DNA of 64,000 bases from Prostheceraeus crozeri (lineage: Eukaryota; Platyhelminthes; Polycladida; Euryleptidae), in the NCBI GenBank assembly GCA_907163375.1, contig CAJQUW010011310.1, positions 248,001 through 312,000 on the forward strand, in the 5' to 3' direction. Under the pieces are notes generated by a model. That model did not search any database, was not told where the DNA came from, and was given only the letters and a program-made list of their open reading frames with translations. The position numbers were made by a program, and so were the translations under genes. The first letter of the stretch is position 1. Each line of letters opens with the position of its first letter. Positions 1-11,913 of the stretch are shown here, in pieces.

Positions 1-282
1 TTACCCTCGAAAATCCTGTTGGTTACTTCCTCTATCTCCTTTGTCTCCATGCCTGGTAGGCAGAATGGAATAAGGAATACATGGCATTGTCTCCATGCCT
101 GGTAGGCAGAATGGAATAAGGAATACATATTCAGCAAGTTTTTCATCCACCTGTATGTTTGAGCTGCCAATCTTTTTACTTTTCAGTAGTGACTTGTAGG
201 GGCTGCGCAATGTGTCAGACATATGAGAAAACCGGCTCCACCTATGCACTATCATGAGGTAGAATGAAGACGCCTGTTTCAT
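1..282 (-). other. Unrecognised 93-codon open frame
   Basis: A complete open frame from an ATG at 282 to a TAA at 1-3. I recognise no domain. Its C-terminal part is formed by a local duplication (copies at 41-82 and 87-128), so the peptide repeats a PGMET/ILPT-like segment out of register. No splice context or coding bias supports it. It is probably non-coding sequence kept open by chance, but it lies inside the likely downstream intron region of the Groucho gene on the same strand, so it is recorded rather than dropped. Confidence 0.1.
41..128. repeat. Short tandem duplication, 42-bp unit, 46-bp period
   Basis: Two identical 42-bp blocks (41-82 and 87-128), each beginning ttgtctccatgcc and ending ggaatacat, separated by four bases. 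The copies are identical by eye, so the duplication is recent. Confidence 0.85.
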
Positions 283-3200
283 TATTTTAAACGAAATTCG
301 ACACTTTTTAAATTTCTTCTACCTTCTTCCATAATTCCGCAGCATTAACACGATCACCATATCCTGCTTTCAAAGTGCCTCGGTGAAACCGGATTTCGAC
401 TTTTAAATCAATTCACTGCTATCGCCAAGTAAACAGGGCGCCGATCGGCCAACTTTCAAATTCATCTTTTCACAGTTTCATCATCATGTAATTGAGGGCT
501 TGCAGATCTACAAGCCCAGAGGAATGTGCTGCCAAATTACAGATAATCACGTATTTTCATTACTAAACATCAAATCATTTGAAAGCGGTGAAAATAATAT
601 GTACGTATCTGATAAATACGTAAAATGGCTTGGTATTGGACACAGTAGAATTGACAGCTTCCGAAGCTTTAAATATTATTAGTTGTACATTACCAGCATT
701 TTTTCAACCTTGTGGTTCTTATGACTCAAGTGTAGTTTCTTAATACGAACTTATTGCTCGAACACAGCAGGACTTTCAGCCATTATAACAAGCTCTTCCA
801 CCTCGAGCATCTCACGATGGCTGACATGAAGAGAATTTGGGGATGACAACACTCCAATCAATATAACCAACAGCGAGCATGTTGGTGACCTTTGAGCAAC
901 TCCGACTTTGAATATAGGCCTTTTATTTCTGCCTTGAGAAAGGGTCTGGACCCGAAACGTCGGCTGTGTACATATTTTTTATTCGTAATTATTTAGTGGC
1001 ATTAAAATTACTCGGGAGAGAAAACTGATATTTTTCACATTATTGATTCAATATAGGCCTACCATCCATTTACTAGGACGACTGATTTTGATTACCGGCA
1101 CACAGATAGGACAACTTTGATGCTCTAATCACCGATGCCAATATGCCTCATTGCAATCATGGTTCTTGTACCTTTGCACAGCTTTCCTGATAGATAGAAA
1201 TAGAACATTACATTCAGCTTGTTGATAACTATCTGCAGCTGCCGCAGGTCGCATCAGTGACACCGCGCCCAAGCAACGAGGAATCTAGCGCTCTAAGGAA
1301 CTTCTGAGACGGTCCTCCAACTTGAATTGAAAACATCTAACATCTAATAGTTGCCACTGTCGAGTGAAAATCTCTTACGTTAAAGATGATGCCGGGAGAC
1401 ACTAAAGAAATTGTACCTCAAGTTCAGCTTTCATTCATTGAGTGAAGTCAACATTATATATTGCATTACTGAAGCGGCATGGAGTCCAAACATATTTTGT
1501 TAACAGCTTTTGCCATTCGACATGTGAGTGACACTAATCTTGAAAATATATAACTTGCTCATCTTGATGACCATTGTCCAGTGCATCCCAGGATAGGTCA
1601 GAAAAAGTAAACAAATACTGAATTTCACTAGAAAAATCGAGAATTGAATTTCAATACTTGGAGAAGGCTTGTGGTCAGAAAGGTTAAAAAATTGATTATG
1701 ACAAACTATGCTATAGTGAACTCGAACATCAGCAACCTAGTAACGACGGCGTCGACTTATCGATAAAGAAAAGTAACTACTGCTGTCAGTCTAACAATGT
1801 AGGGCACTTAACCAGATGCGAATAACTCCACACGAAACCTTCAATCGAACCGTGCACGGAAAATGTCGGGTTAATTTTATCATCAAAATGTGCTTAACAC
1901 TTTATGTCCCCCTGCACAAATCTCTACACTGAGGTGTATAAACCGTCAATCTCGTAGCCCTAAGTCAATAACGTACCAATAGATTGTTGCGATCATCCCT
2001 TGGAGGACTGAAAGAGGATTAAAGTCGAAGTTCTTTACGAGTCATTGTAGTATTGCAAAACTGATTACGTAGCCCATCGCGTAAATTCTATCAAAATGAC
2101 GAAACTGCAACTAATAATCGAAATGCGGCATTAATAGGGTAAGCCATTAATAAGGTGAAAGACCATCCAGCTTGATCTTTGGAGACCGGAAATTATGACC
2201 GGTAAGTGTCAGTGTCTAAAACAACATGCATTACAATGGATAGAGCCAGAGAAATAAATCCTATCAATACTAATCTGGTAAACAGTATTAATGCTTAAGA
2301 GAAAAATAGAGAAAGCATGAACGTCTGCGAAAAGGCAACACTAGAATTATAATATTACATCAGATCACCAGCACGATGAGTAAGGCAAATTATATATAAG
2401 CAAAAGAAAATGCGTCAGATACACTAAAGCAAGCTCTTTAACAGTGGTTTGTCCATGTCATCAATCATTCATATCTCAAATAAAATTTTCTTGTTAAAAT
2501 TCACACTAAGATCATTTCCACTATACAATCACCAACGAACATTAAACACACTGCTCAACTGAGGACATTTTTAAATGCCCAGCTGTCGTCTTAACGTTGG
2601 TGTGTCAATCCTAATCTGAAAGTCTCGAGTTGGTTAACACAGTTTTGAAAGGCAAACACCGGTCGAGGCAAAAAATGAGATCAATTACTCGCCGGTCTAT
2701 TACTCTAGGTTCCAACATCAACGGTGATTTTCGGCATTTGTGCTTACATCTATCATATTTCTAAGGTATGGGTTAAAAGCGGGTGGTCATACTGAAATGG
2801 AAGGCTTGACCCTAAAACGGATGCTCGCACAACAGTTGAGTCCAAGTGATACTTAGCAAAGATGAGGGAAAAAGAGAAATAATATTATACATAGCAGTGT
2901 GTCAATCAACCATCTTTATGAATTCATGGCGAAGGAGATTTCAAGTGAAAAAAATACGATTTCGACTTTAGGATGTATTTTAGTAGATATTGTGTCATTT
3001 TTCTCATGCAAGAATCTAATGCAATACTTCATATTGGATTAATGTTCTTATATCAGAGGTGTTTTACTTTAAGAGAATGCATTACTGCGATTGTAACGGA
3101 AAAATCCCTAAAAACTGATAATATCTTATCTCTTAACATGAGCATCAATTATGCACACGCACATTCCTCAATCGTGTATCGACGGTGGGAATTTTACCTC

Positions 3201-5218
3201 CTACCTGATTACTGCAAGTATTTTCAATAATGTTGATTAAGTGTGAGATTAAAATAATGAGAATTATAGAATATGGATTTAATAGAGTAAAAACTCTAAA
3301 ACTAACTTCTTTATTGGGGACTTCCTAATAAAGAAGTATAGGTTATATCAAAAGTCATCATTTTTGAAATAAAAATAATCTAAGAAATCAGCTTAATAAA
3401 ATAATTTCACCATAAAAATGAAAAATATTTAAATGCGCGTGTTGTATTCGAAATCGTCTGCCATCTTACTCCGACAACAGAGCCAACGTGTTTCTTGTTG
3501 AACATTTTGTAAAGGTCATGTCAAACGGGGGAAGCAAAAAAGCTTTTTGCAAGGTGAGCTCGAGGAACTAAATACAGCGTGATATTTACGATTCGGCGCT
3601 ACATGGAGGAACGCCAGTGAAAATTTAACTGTATTACTAAAGACTGGATGTGAACGTTTAATCAATACAAAATAGTCTCAACAGATTCTAGCAATCGTGC
3701 CTAAAGCACACATAGAATTGCTTCTCATCAATTCAATTTCTGACTAATGGATGACAAAATACATATTTAAGTCTATTTCACTGTAAAAGAATGCACATTA
3801 CACATGCGACATGCAAATGATTGAAACTCCTAAATGCTACGTGGTTTTAAATGGAATCGCATGCGCTCACTCCAGCTATCTTGAAATATCGTGACTACTA
3901 TCACATGTCTGCATCGTTCACATATACCGGAGGCTGTACATTTTATGTTCGATAATTATTCACAAAACAACATTCAGCATGAAATCCTAAGACACGTATT
4001 CCATTTATCGATAATTCTCGACATGTGCACACACATTCCAACATATTAACTGTGATATCATGATAATTTATTAGCAAATGGAATGCAAAGTTGTCTTTTA
4101 CTCCCATATTTACTTACTGTGCAATTAGTCACTTTCTGCCATTCTATCAACATTCCAATTCAAATATGTACATAACAATTCCACAAACATATTTCCTTGC
4201 CATTCGTCAACCTGCCGAACAAAAATAGCCCTAGTTCCTGAGTAAACTGTACACTCGGCTGTCACTAATGAGAGACAATGACGGCGATAGCTCTGACTCT
4301 CCCTCTCTGCAATGCCGGGGTCCAAATAGTAAAGCTTCGAATGCTACAACTCACACAACGAACGCTCCCTAAGGGCGCCTCCTCCCTTGTCTATTTCCCT
4401 TTCTCGCTTCTTCCCCTCCCTTCATCTTCAACAACAAAGCCATCTAGCCAAGATTGTGAGCACTGAAGCTCATTAACCAACAGTCCATACAGACTCACAC
4501 AAACTATTCATACATCTCGCACACTCTTGTCTCGCTGGCTGTGAAATCCTTGAGCGGCAGAAAAGAGAAGTAATGACACCAAATAATAAACATCTATCGA
4601 CAGCCAGCCAGACCTTACCCTACTTCTAACTTCCCAACTAAAGCCATTAACGCGGCGCTGCGATCATATTGACACTTCCCTACAGCCGACAACAAACCTA
4701 ATCCTTCCACAGAGGAATCAGAAAGGGGGAGGGGAAACTCAAACGGGAGAACTGTCGCGTCACCAGCAATAATACTGGTTCCACAGGAAACTCTGACAAA
4801 ACATTTGAAAATCAAAAATATGCAAAAAATGCACCGAATGTTGATTTTGATATTCGATCGAATAGTTAGATCAGGCATGATTAATTTACCTGAAGCAACT
4901 ATCAAAAAATATTCAGACTGATTGTTACTTAAGATCTCGTTTCTTCGACAATCACTTTTCTTTACTTCAAGTGTTGCACTGATCAACACATTTGTTTTCC
5001 ATTTATTAACAGAACTATATCCACATACTTTAATCACTTATAGATGATGAAGTTCGAATTTTCATGTCCCCCTAGGAGAGCGATATTTGATTTAACAGCA
5101 CTCATGGTCACAACATGATGACACAAGCACTCAGGAAGACTGATATAATCGATGGCTGACAAGCATTGTGCAGATCGACAAGCAGTCTGCGCGCGTGTTT
5201 CCATGATAGGCGCAATCA
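129..5218. other. Gene-poor stretch, probably Groucho intron or flank
   Basis: About 5 kb of AT-rich sequence without a convincing exon on either strand. It contains the structured motif at 931-964 and a pyrimidine-rich, more GC-rich patch near 4280-4460. Open frames here (for example 4615-5037 minus, 140 codons) show no family signature. Since the Groucho exons run leftwards from 8849, this is most simply a long intron of that gene. Confidence 0.4.
931..964 (+). other. Structured CTTGA-stem-GAAAC motif, Penelope-terminus type
   Basis: Plus-strand order: GCCTTGAGAAA, then a perfect 5-bp stem (GGGTC at 942-946, GACCC at 949-953) with a 2-nt loop, then GAAACGTC. The arrangement (CUGA-like box, stem, GAAA) resembles a decayed hammerhead-ribozyme core, as reported in terminal repeats of Penelope-like elements. 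The CUGANGA box is imperfect, so activity is doubtful. No Penelope coding sequence is seen beside it; it may be a solo terminal remnant. Confidence 0.4.
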
Positions 5219-5224
5219 AACTGA

Positions 5225-5539
5225 CAGAGTGTCCACCCTGTCTGAGAAAAAAATTCATGTACATGACAAAAAATTCACGCACCACTATTTCAGGCCTACT
5301 TGCCCGGCAAGCGACAGTTGGTTGAGTCAAAATCATTCACACATAACATCATCAGATGTAACAAGAATCAGTGGATATCAAGCAGAAGTAAATAGCAGTA
5401 AATACCACTATCTGCGCAACTGAGCTGAAATTCACGTACACCTTCGCATTTTCCCAAAATTCACGTACATTTTCATAATTTTCAAAATTCACGTACAATT
5501 CACGTACATACGTGAATTTCACGTACAGTGGACACCCTG
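5225..5539. mobile_element. Non-autonomous hAT-like element (MITE), 315 bp
   Basis: Left end begins cagagtgtccacc; the right end read in reverse begins cagggtgtccact. The outer 12 bases match with one change, and the cagGGTGTCCAC form is a familiar hAT-type terminus. AACTGA occurs immediately outside both ends (5219-5224 and 5540-5545), a probable remnant of a target duplication. The interior right half has about six copies of an attcacgtaca-like word. There is no coding capacity. Confidence 0.6.
5430..5528. repeat. Sub-terminal iterated attcacgtac motif
   Basis: The word attcacgtac and close variants occur about six times in 100 bp inside the right half of the hAT-like MITE, some head to head. 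Repeated sub-terminal words are typical transposase-binding sites in hAT elements; that role is inferred. Confidence 0.6.
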
Positions 5540-5545
5540 AACTGA

Positions 5546-7448
5546 TAAATAAGCACACTTTACATTAATTTACAAGGAGATTACACTTTTTACTTTACAA
5601 TGAAAGGATAAGAGAAGTGTTTTGATTCTTTACATAGGACAAAAATACAGGATATCAAGGATTTTCATAAACTCGTATTTTCAGCGAAACGTTGAGACGA
5701 ATTCAACACAGCTAGTGCTTCAATCAGACCCAAATTTAAAAACGTCGATTGATGTTTTTCGCAAAATTATTCGTATATCTGCTATAGTTGCAGTATCATG
5801 AATTAGGTAGTTGTACAGCAATACCAGTAGAAGCTTATAATTGGCTCCATAGAGGAAATGTAATTCAAAACTAAAATGATTTTTTAATCTACATTGAAAG
5901 CAATGCATGTGCGAAATGGGGAAGAAGAGCAATAATTTTTAACAAATCAATGACCAATAAAAGTTGATTAGCCTCAATAAACATTCGAGCATTGCATATG
6001 TAGACTATATGCAAACAAATACTACATGTAAGCTTTCTTAATTCAATACTTCCTTCAGAAATAAAGTATCTAAATGAAAATCAAAACAGAATTATAAAAT
6101 ATTGAGTTGCATCCTCAGTTGAAAAATGGGAACAGACCCGACTAAATGTTATAGCATTTCATCCGATATCAGGAATCATCAGCAAGCCTGATCCACATCT
6201 CTCAACATCGACAAAACTCCCTATTTAAAGTTACAGCCATTCCCGGGCACATTTGAGATTTGCAATTAGCAAGTTATTGGAATTTCGACGGGCATTCATT
6301 ACACATCACTTCAACCACGCCACTGGCAAATCGCCTAAGTTAGTGCGCCGGCAATAATTAAGAAATGGTGGTTTTTGCAAACATGATTTTTATGTTTCAT
6401 TGATGTTCATCAAACTAGTCAACCCCCATTCTTTAATACGTTTCATGGGCTTCATCTTGCTCAATCCTGCAATGTTGCAACATCAAAATTCCCACCAACA
6501 GGATACGATTGTTGTACTAAACTCAAATAAATTTTCAATTCTTGAACTTGTAATTCAAATATTCGTGAAATCTAGTAGACTATAAAAGTGTTTTTTGCAG
6601 CACTTAAAATTGTTATTGCAGATTTTGAGCAGCATTGAATCTTTAATTCCTTTTTAGTAATACATCAAAAAAAGTATGACTAAAAGCCTAACGCACGAAA
6701 AACACGCAAATTGGGTAAAAATGGAAAAAACACGTTTGCACGCGCAAATTATAAAAAAAACGCGCGAATCGCAACACTGATGTACATGTAGGCTATATAG
6801 AATGGATATGTTATTGTTGTATGTAGGCAACATCCAATTTATCATTCATCTGGTAACCACGATTTTTCTACCGAATGGCATTAAGTCCTGGAAGGCCACT
6901 TGTACAAGATGACTGAAATGTATGTTGCGCTACGTTGTGAAATGAATGTAAATAGACTGTCGCTTCAGTGAACATAATTGAATAAATTTTTGTTACTTCT
7001 CATTTTCTCCCTTCGAATTATTTTATTATCGACAGGCCTACATTAAATGACGTGATAACTTGGTAATATGATCTTACTAAGAAATTTAGTGATAAAATAT
7101 AAATCATATCTGGTCTTACATTAACCCTATCCACACGTGCGATAGGGTTCGATCTCATTGTTATTTCCACTTATCTCTACAATTACGAGTAGTTTGACAT
7201 ATATATGTAAATTATGCTAAATTAGCTTTATGGCACTTCAAGTTCATGTCTATGGACTCCGATTAAAAACCTTAGATGAAAATACTAGTGCTTGAAATCA
7301 ATAGTAAAATGTCTTTAGCCAGAATCAGCCAGTCTTTTTGTAAAACAATGTTTATTAGACCCGCCTTCGTGAGTGAATGTAGTTCGAAGTTTTCATTAAA
7401 TCCTTGCAAAAAGGTACTGTAGGCTAAATGAAAATCTCATTAACTCAC
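5546..7448. other. Non-coding stretch left of Groucho exon 4
   Basis: AT-rich sequence with no exon recognised. A cluster rich in acgcg/cgcgc words at 6690-6785 ends in cgcaacactg, which resembles one terminus of a hAT-like element, but no matching second end was found. A 9-bp inverted repeat (aaccctatc/gatagggtt) lies near 7126-7150. As the Groucho donor is at 7448-7447 on the minus strand, this is the start of its next intron. Confidence 0.4.
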
Positions 7449-7871
7449 ATGTCGCTCTTCTGCAACTTTCTCTGCTTCGTGCTTCAAAGCAGCAGCTGCA
7501 ACACCACCCACGGAAGGAACAGGACCGCCCGGAAGAGGCGGCGGAGCACTGGCAAACCCAGCGGCAGCGGCCGCGGCGTTGAAGCCGAGAAGACTACCCA
7601 CACTGCTTGCAGGTAATCCTGGAGGTTGAAGGCCCGGCGGATGTGGGGGCATAGGCAGACCATGTGGTCCATGCGGACCTCCAGCCATGTGAACCGCCAT
7701 CCCAGCCTGTTGCATTTGCTTGTAGAAGTCGAGCTGTTCAGGACTAAGGCCGAATGCGCCGTTAGGAAACTTAGGATATTTTGCATCGTCCGCTTGAGCA
7801 ATGAGCGAATTGAGCTCTTGAATGGTAACGGTTTTGGCTCGCTCCACTGCCTGAGCTACTTGAGCTTGATG
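7449..7871 (-). CDS. gro/TLE: Groucho exon: end of Q domain and GP region
   Basis: 423 nt, 141 codons, acceptor gtttcag, donor gtgagt. It starts [20 protein letters not shown], the last Q-domain helix, and continues into a Gly/Pro-rich linker with an insertion around [19 protein letters not shown] that I do not recall from vertebrate TLEs, then [12 protein letters not shown], poly-Ala (about seven) and a charged end [12 protein letters not shown]. The fused Q/GP exon without intron is long compared with vertebrate genes. Confidence 0.93.
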
Positions 7872-8849
7872 CTGAAACAAAAAAAATAAATTTTACAAAT
7901 TTCGAATGTAATACCCGGTATAGTGGTAATGTGTAATTTCATCGAGCAAACCCATTTCGCAATATACTTCGTCTTCAACTGAGATGCCGCTTAGCTGTTG
8001 GATCGGTTTAGTTAGTAAAATAGCATTTATTGCTTTTCACTTGTTACTGATCAGTAAATTTGATGAAATTCCTTACGTTCTCAAATTTCGTCATCGTATT
8101 ACCTTCGGTATAGTTAAAACAATGCATCAACATAGGGGTGGTTAATACAGTCAATTTGTCTCTAAACATACACATTAGCATTTTTAACAGCGGATTTGAA
8201 TTTACTGTACTGTCAGTTGACAGTGAAGAGCATAGTCATCATGATCGTTAAGTGACCAACAGTGAAGCACACAATTAGCGATGTCCCTGATACTGACAGG
8301 CACTGCTTGTCATGGTGATGTTGCTGCGAAAACTGGAAAGGTAGAACAATTAAACGAATAAAGAACAGAGCTTTTCTTTTTCAGTTAGGAGCGTTTAGTC
8401 AAACAGAATCGAAACTTTGTCAGATGAATACGAAACAGCACATTTGCACATGTTATCAAAAACAACTTACCTCCTGATTCAAGAAGGGAATAACCTGCGC
8501 AAGGATGGCTCCCAACCGCTTTGCAATTTCACTCTGAAAAATAACAGTCAGATATTAGACTTTTGACTCATTATATTATGGAAGGGGTAACAAGAGCTAC
8601 AGAACCATAATTCCCATCTTCAATATAGAAGTTTATGCTTACATGACGATGCATTTCAACATTCAAGCCATAGGACATTTCGTAATACATCACGTAATGC
8701 CGCTGCATCTCAGTTTTTTCTTGAGCAAGTTTATCCAGTTCCATCTTCAAACTGTGATATTGTTGCTGCAAGAAACTGAATTCTTCCTTGATACGATCAC
8801 ATGCCTCTATGACGGTTGATTTAAAGCCTTGGCCCGGTTGCGGCGGCAC
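7449..8849 (-). CDS. gro/TLE: Groucho/TLE transcriptional co-repressor, partial (three exons)
   Basis: Joined exons 8849-8643, 8533-8471 and 7871-7449 encode 231 residues in one phase-0 frame. The product is a nuclear co-repressor recruited by Hairy/E(spl), Runt, TCF and similar factors, tetramerising through its N-terminal Q domain. Visible are the Q-domain hallmark around [16 protein letters not shown] and [16 protein letters not shown], the leucine-rich helix [17 protein letters not shown], the [10 protein letters not shown] segment, then a Gly/Pro-rich region with [13 protein letters not shown] and an Ala run. Missing are the very short first exon with the initiator Met (not found to the right) and the CcN, SP and WD40 exons, expected left of position 1. 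Seven residues identical to family consensus at many points make the family call secure; the paralogue is not determinable. Confidence 0.95.
7872..8470 (-). other. Groucho intron
   Basis: Intron of 599 bp bounded by gtaagt (donor side at 8470) and cag (7872-7874). Nothing else is recognisable in it. Confidence 0.8.
8471..8533 (-). CDS. gro/TLE: Groucho exon: Q domain helix
   Basis: A 63-nt exon, 21 codons, with tttttcag acceptor and gtaagt donor. It encodes [18 protein letters not shown] followed by NQE, matching the amphipathic helix of the Q tetramerisation domain. It is too short for ordinary ORF calling but unambiguous by family match and splice sites. Confidence 0.95.
8643..8849 (-). 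CDS. gro/TLE: Groucho exon: Q domain, first part
   Basis: 207 nt, 69 codons, phase 0 at both ends. The acceptor is a T-run followed by tag at 8850-8852; the donor is gtaagc just after the CAT codon at 8643-8645. It encodes residues from [13 protein letters not shown] to GLNVEMHRH. The first codon is GTG for valine inside the protein, not a start: known family members have about eight more residues on a separate first exon. Confidence 0.95.
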
Positions 8850-10754
8850 CTAAAAAACGAGTATTTTAAGACTCAAGAAGTGACTTAACAGCACATGGTG
8901 GTTCGACATTTCATCAAGGTATCAACTTGTAATCTAACCAATGAAAACAAAATAAACGACGTCGTTAAACAAATGAAAACGTGTATAACTGAAAGTTAGT
9001 ATTTTCATAATGCAACGATGAATGTGAACAAATGATAAAACAACTTCGTTTCCTTACCACATACAGATAAAATGCACAAACTGAAATTCATTAGGAATGA
9101 CAGCCTTTAAGATAGACAACGAAGGTCTAATCCATGACAAAAATAATCCACAATTCATTGCTAACATTTCCTTTGAAACATAGCTGATTAATTCACAATA
9201 AAAGTGTATCTGATAGATGTACACTTCCAACAAAGCGCCCTTATATATTTGCAATGGAACATAAAGAAATTGTCAATGAGCCTTTGTTGTGGGAAGTACA
9301 CGTATATCTTCGTAATTCTAATATAAATTTAACATAACCTTCCATTATCATTGATGTTTCACTGCATTAAATGCAATGGCCACATGCATCTAAATATGCC
9401 CAACTTGGCATACGCTTTATTGTCAAGAATGAAATTTCTAATCGCAAATGCTTGCACAGAAAGTGAATTATCAGAATGATATTGATTGATAAATTAAATA
9501 TAGGTAAGTCATGTTTCAAGATAAAGCACAACTAGTCATTGTGATGAATGGAAGGTGTTTGTGTGACACTGGATTGGAAACGGAACAGGCCTGGAAAATT
9601 CTAAGAGTTTTGGACAAGGAAGAAGGCTGCTTTTACTTTCAAGCTGGTGCTTAACAGTTAGACCCCATTCATGACATAGCAACCATAATGAGTAAAAATA
9701 GAACAAAATCAGTAATCTCCGCTTATCATCCGATGACATCGTCGACAGAACTTTAAAGACCGGGAGCTGGGAGAGTTATAACCATAATCTCGAGCAGGGA
9801 AGGTCTGAGATGTGTAGTGAGTAGTTGGCACTTAGGGCATCTACAAATGAGAGGTCTTAAGCTGCAGAATTTGTGCATTTGTCCTGGGGCCCACCCAAAA
9901 AATGAGATCTAATCATAATTATAATCAAGGACACCGGACTAGCACTGATGAACTCACCGACTGTGCAAGTGATGAATAAGCAACCTCAGAATTCATTTTA
10001 TTGCGTTAAGTCAATTTACGACGCTAATTACCGTAAAACCTGTAATGGAGCGCCATGGCTAAGTGCTTGAGAAATAGACCACCACTTCCTTCTTGCGGTA
10101 TTCTAAGTAGCATGTGCCAAGATAATTGTCTACAAGGCCGGGCTGATATATACTGTAGTGTTATTTGAACTCATTCATTTGTATTTGTGTCTTCTGAATG
10201 TATCTTATTATAACCTGTTTCTGCCTTTGTCATTATTTTTATGTCTATATTATTGATATCAAACTTTATTATCAACAATTGTTAATTGCTATTCTGGTGT
10301 TGGTCATCTAGTTCTCTTCATAGGTAGCAATCTTGTGTGTATACTACACTAGATAGATCAACCGGGGTGATCCAAAGTTTATGAAACAGGTTATAAAATT
10401 CCCAAAAAACACAGCAATGATCGATAATCTCTGTAATTGCCTTGAATCGCAGAGCAATTAGCAGGCAATGGCTCAATGGCTCCACGCCTGCCGATCCAAT
10501 GGCCGGACAATTGTTCGTTCAAAATGCTTTTTACCGGCTCATTGCACAGCGGTGTTAGTCATCGAGTCGTACGGTCACAGGAAGGTTGCTGTTAATTCAT
10601 TCTCATTGGGAGGATCACCAATGACGTCTTTGCGTGGACTGATTCAGGCAGTTAGAGTCAGACTTTCAATCATATACAAGTTCAGTATCATGAACACCTT
10701 TAGGTGACAGTCATGCTCGCATCAAGCCCATCCATTCAACATCTCTCCTTTACA
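8850..10754. other. Non-coding stretch upstream of the identified Groucho exons
   Basis: AT-rich sequence, presumably the first Groucho intron. No exon encoding the expected short N terminus was found. A SINE-like candidate lies at 10466-10530; otherwise nothing is seen. Confidence 0.4.
10466..10530 (+). repeat. tRNA-like SINE head, weak candidate
   Basis: The string AATGGCTCAATGGCTCC resembles a pol III A box and, about 35 bases later, TTGTTCGTTCAAAA resembles a B box. Spacing fits a tRNA-derived promoter, but the B box deviates and no second copy was found in the window. Confidence 0.25.
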
Positions 10755-11318
10755 TTTTATGTTCAAACGATGGATGCTGAGGATGAAATATCAATGGTTT
10801 ATTAAATACATTATACAATCTGCTGTGGACAGTCCCAGAAAGAGATATTATAATACTGAAAGGAGATACAAATACCAAAGTTGGGAAACGAGAAGGAATA
10901 TTTAATGTTGATGGAAAACACGGTCATGGTGAAACGAGTGAAAGCGGAGAGATTCATTGAATTTTGTAGAAAAATCAGGTCGAATACTGTCATTAGACAT
11001 CATCCGAAACAGTTAAGCACATGGCAATCACTTAATGGAAAAGTCCGAAATCAGATTGATTTTAACGCAATACAACAAAGATGAAGAAAATAACATTCAA
11101 AATGTCAGTATCTATCCAGGAGAACACTGTTATTCTGACCACAACTTTCTGATATGCAAGTTCAAATCAAAGTTTAAGAAAATTACTCCTTCACTTATTA
11201 CATACGGTTTTGACGTTTCTATCGAAGAAGACTGTTTGAGATATCAAATTTCTGTTCAAAGCAAATGCGAAGTACTTATAGCAGCAGATAATCAGACAAC
11301 TCCATATGTTTATAGCAG
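10755..11318 (+). pseudogene. Decayed LINE, endonuclease part (left fragment)
   Basis: With two frame changes, the plus strand reads as the apurinic-type endonuclease of a LINE: a YAPT.DAEDE-like stretch degraded to VQTMDAEDE, the catalytic region as LKGDTNTKVG (usual GDFNAKVG), a HGHGETSESGERFIEF segment (usual HGxGxxNENGxR), TWQSLNGKVRNQIDF (usual TWxSPDxxxxNQIDH) and YSDHNFLICKFK (usual SDHxLVxxKxx). The sequence breaks at about 11318, where the 1.4-kb repeat begins; the reverse-transcriptase part resumes after 14.1 kb. The enzyme would nick target DNA during retrotransposition; this copy is dead. Confidence 0.8.
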
Positions 11319-11412
11319 TAGGGGAGACCGGGGTGTTATGCACTAGCTGAGTCATAGAGACCACTAATTCCGTTCTGTAGATGAAAAAATGTTCTTTAAG
11401 ATAAGGGATGAA

Positions 11413-11548
11413 TTTGCAAGATTTCTTTCCAGAAAGCTCTTGTCTGCATGGAATTATGTTTCTATTAACAACTCTTTAAAAACGAAGAGCTGCTAATAGA
11501 AACATCAGTTCATACAGACAAGAGCTTTCCGGAAAGAAATCTTGCAAA
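11413..11548. repeat. Fold-back (inverted) repeat, about 62-bp arms
   Basis: Arm 11413-11475 (tttgcaagatttctttcc...) pairs with arm 11487-11548 (...ggaaagaaatcttgcaaa) with few mismatches across about 62 bp and an 11-bp spacer. It is absent from the equivalent place in repeat copy 2 (about 46.4 kb), so it is an insertion or a local inverted duplication within copy 1. Confidence 0.85.
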
Positions 11549-11913
11549 CTCTGAAACACAAATGCAAGATTCCATATGTTCTTTCCCATGATACCCGTTT
11601 CACTTGGTTGTAGAGGAAATTTCCTGAATAGAGACGAATTTGCCATTTTCAAAAGTTCGGGGTCATAATGGACCACCCGTTGGGGGTGGGGGGAGGGGTG
11701 CTATGAACCACCCATTGATATTTGTGAAAATGAGACATTAATTTAATTATGTTCCAAAACAATCACATTTAAGATGCCCCCTACACAGAAGAGCGATTAT
11801 TAACTTATTTGATTGACCGGTAAATCGCTTTAGATAGGTGGTTAACCGGGTATAACTTAAATTTTGACGAATAATCAAAGCTATGATTGAGAATGATCGG
11901 TATGAGAACTGTA

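Noticed and set aside
4615..5037. 140-codon minus frame
   Set aside because: No domain, no splice context and hydrophobic low-complexity composition; probably chance in an intron.
5660..5730. Further hammerhead-like motif (cagcgaaacgttgagacg)
   Set aside because: The GAAACG word is there, but the stem and CUGA box could not be placed convincingly on either strand.
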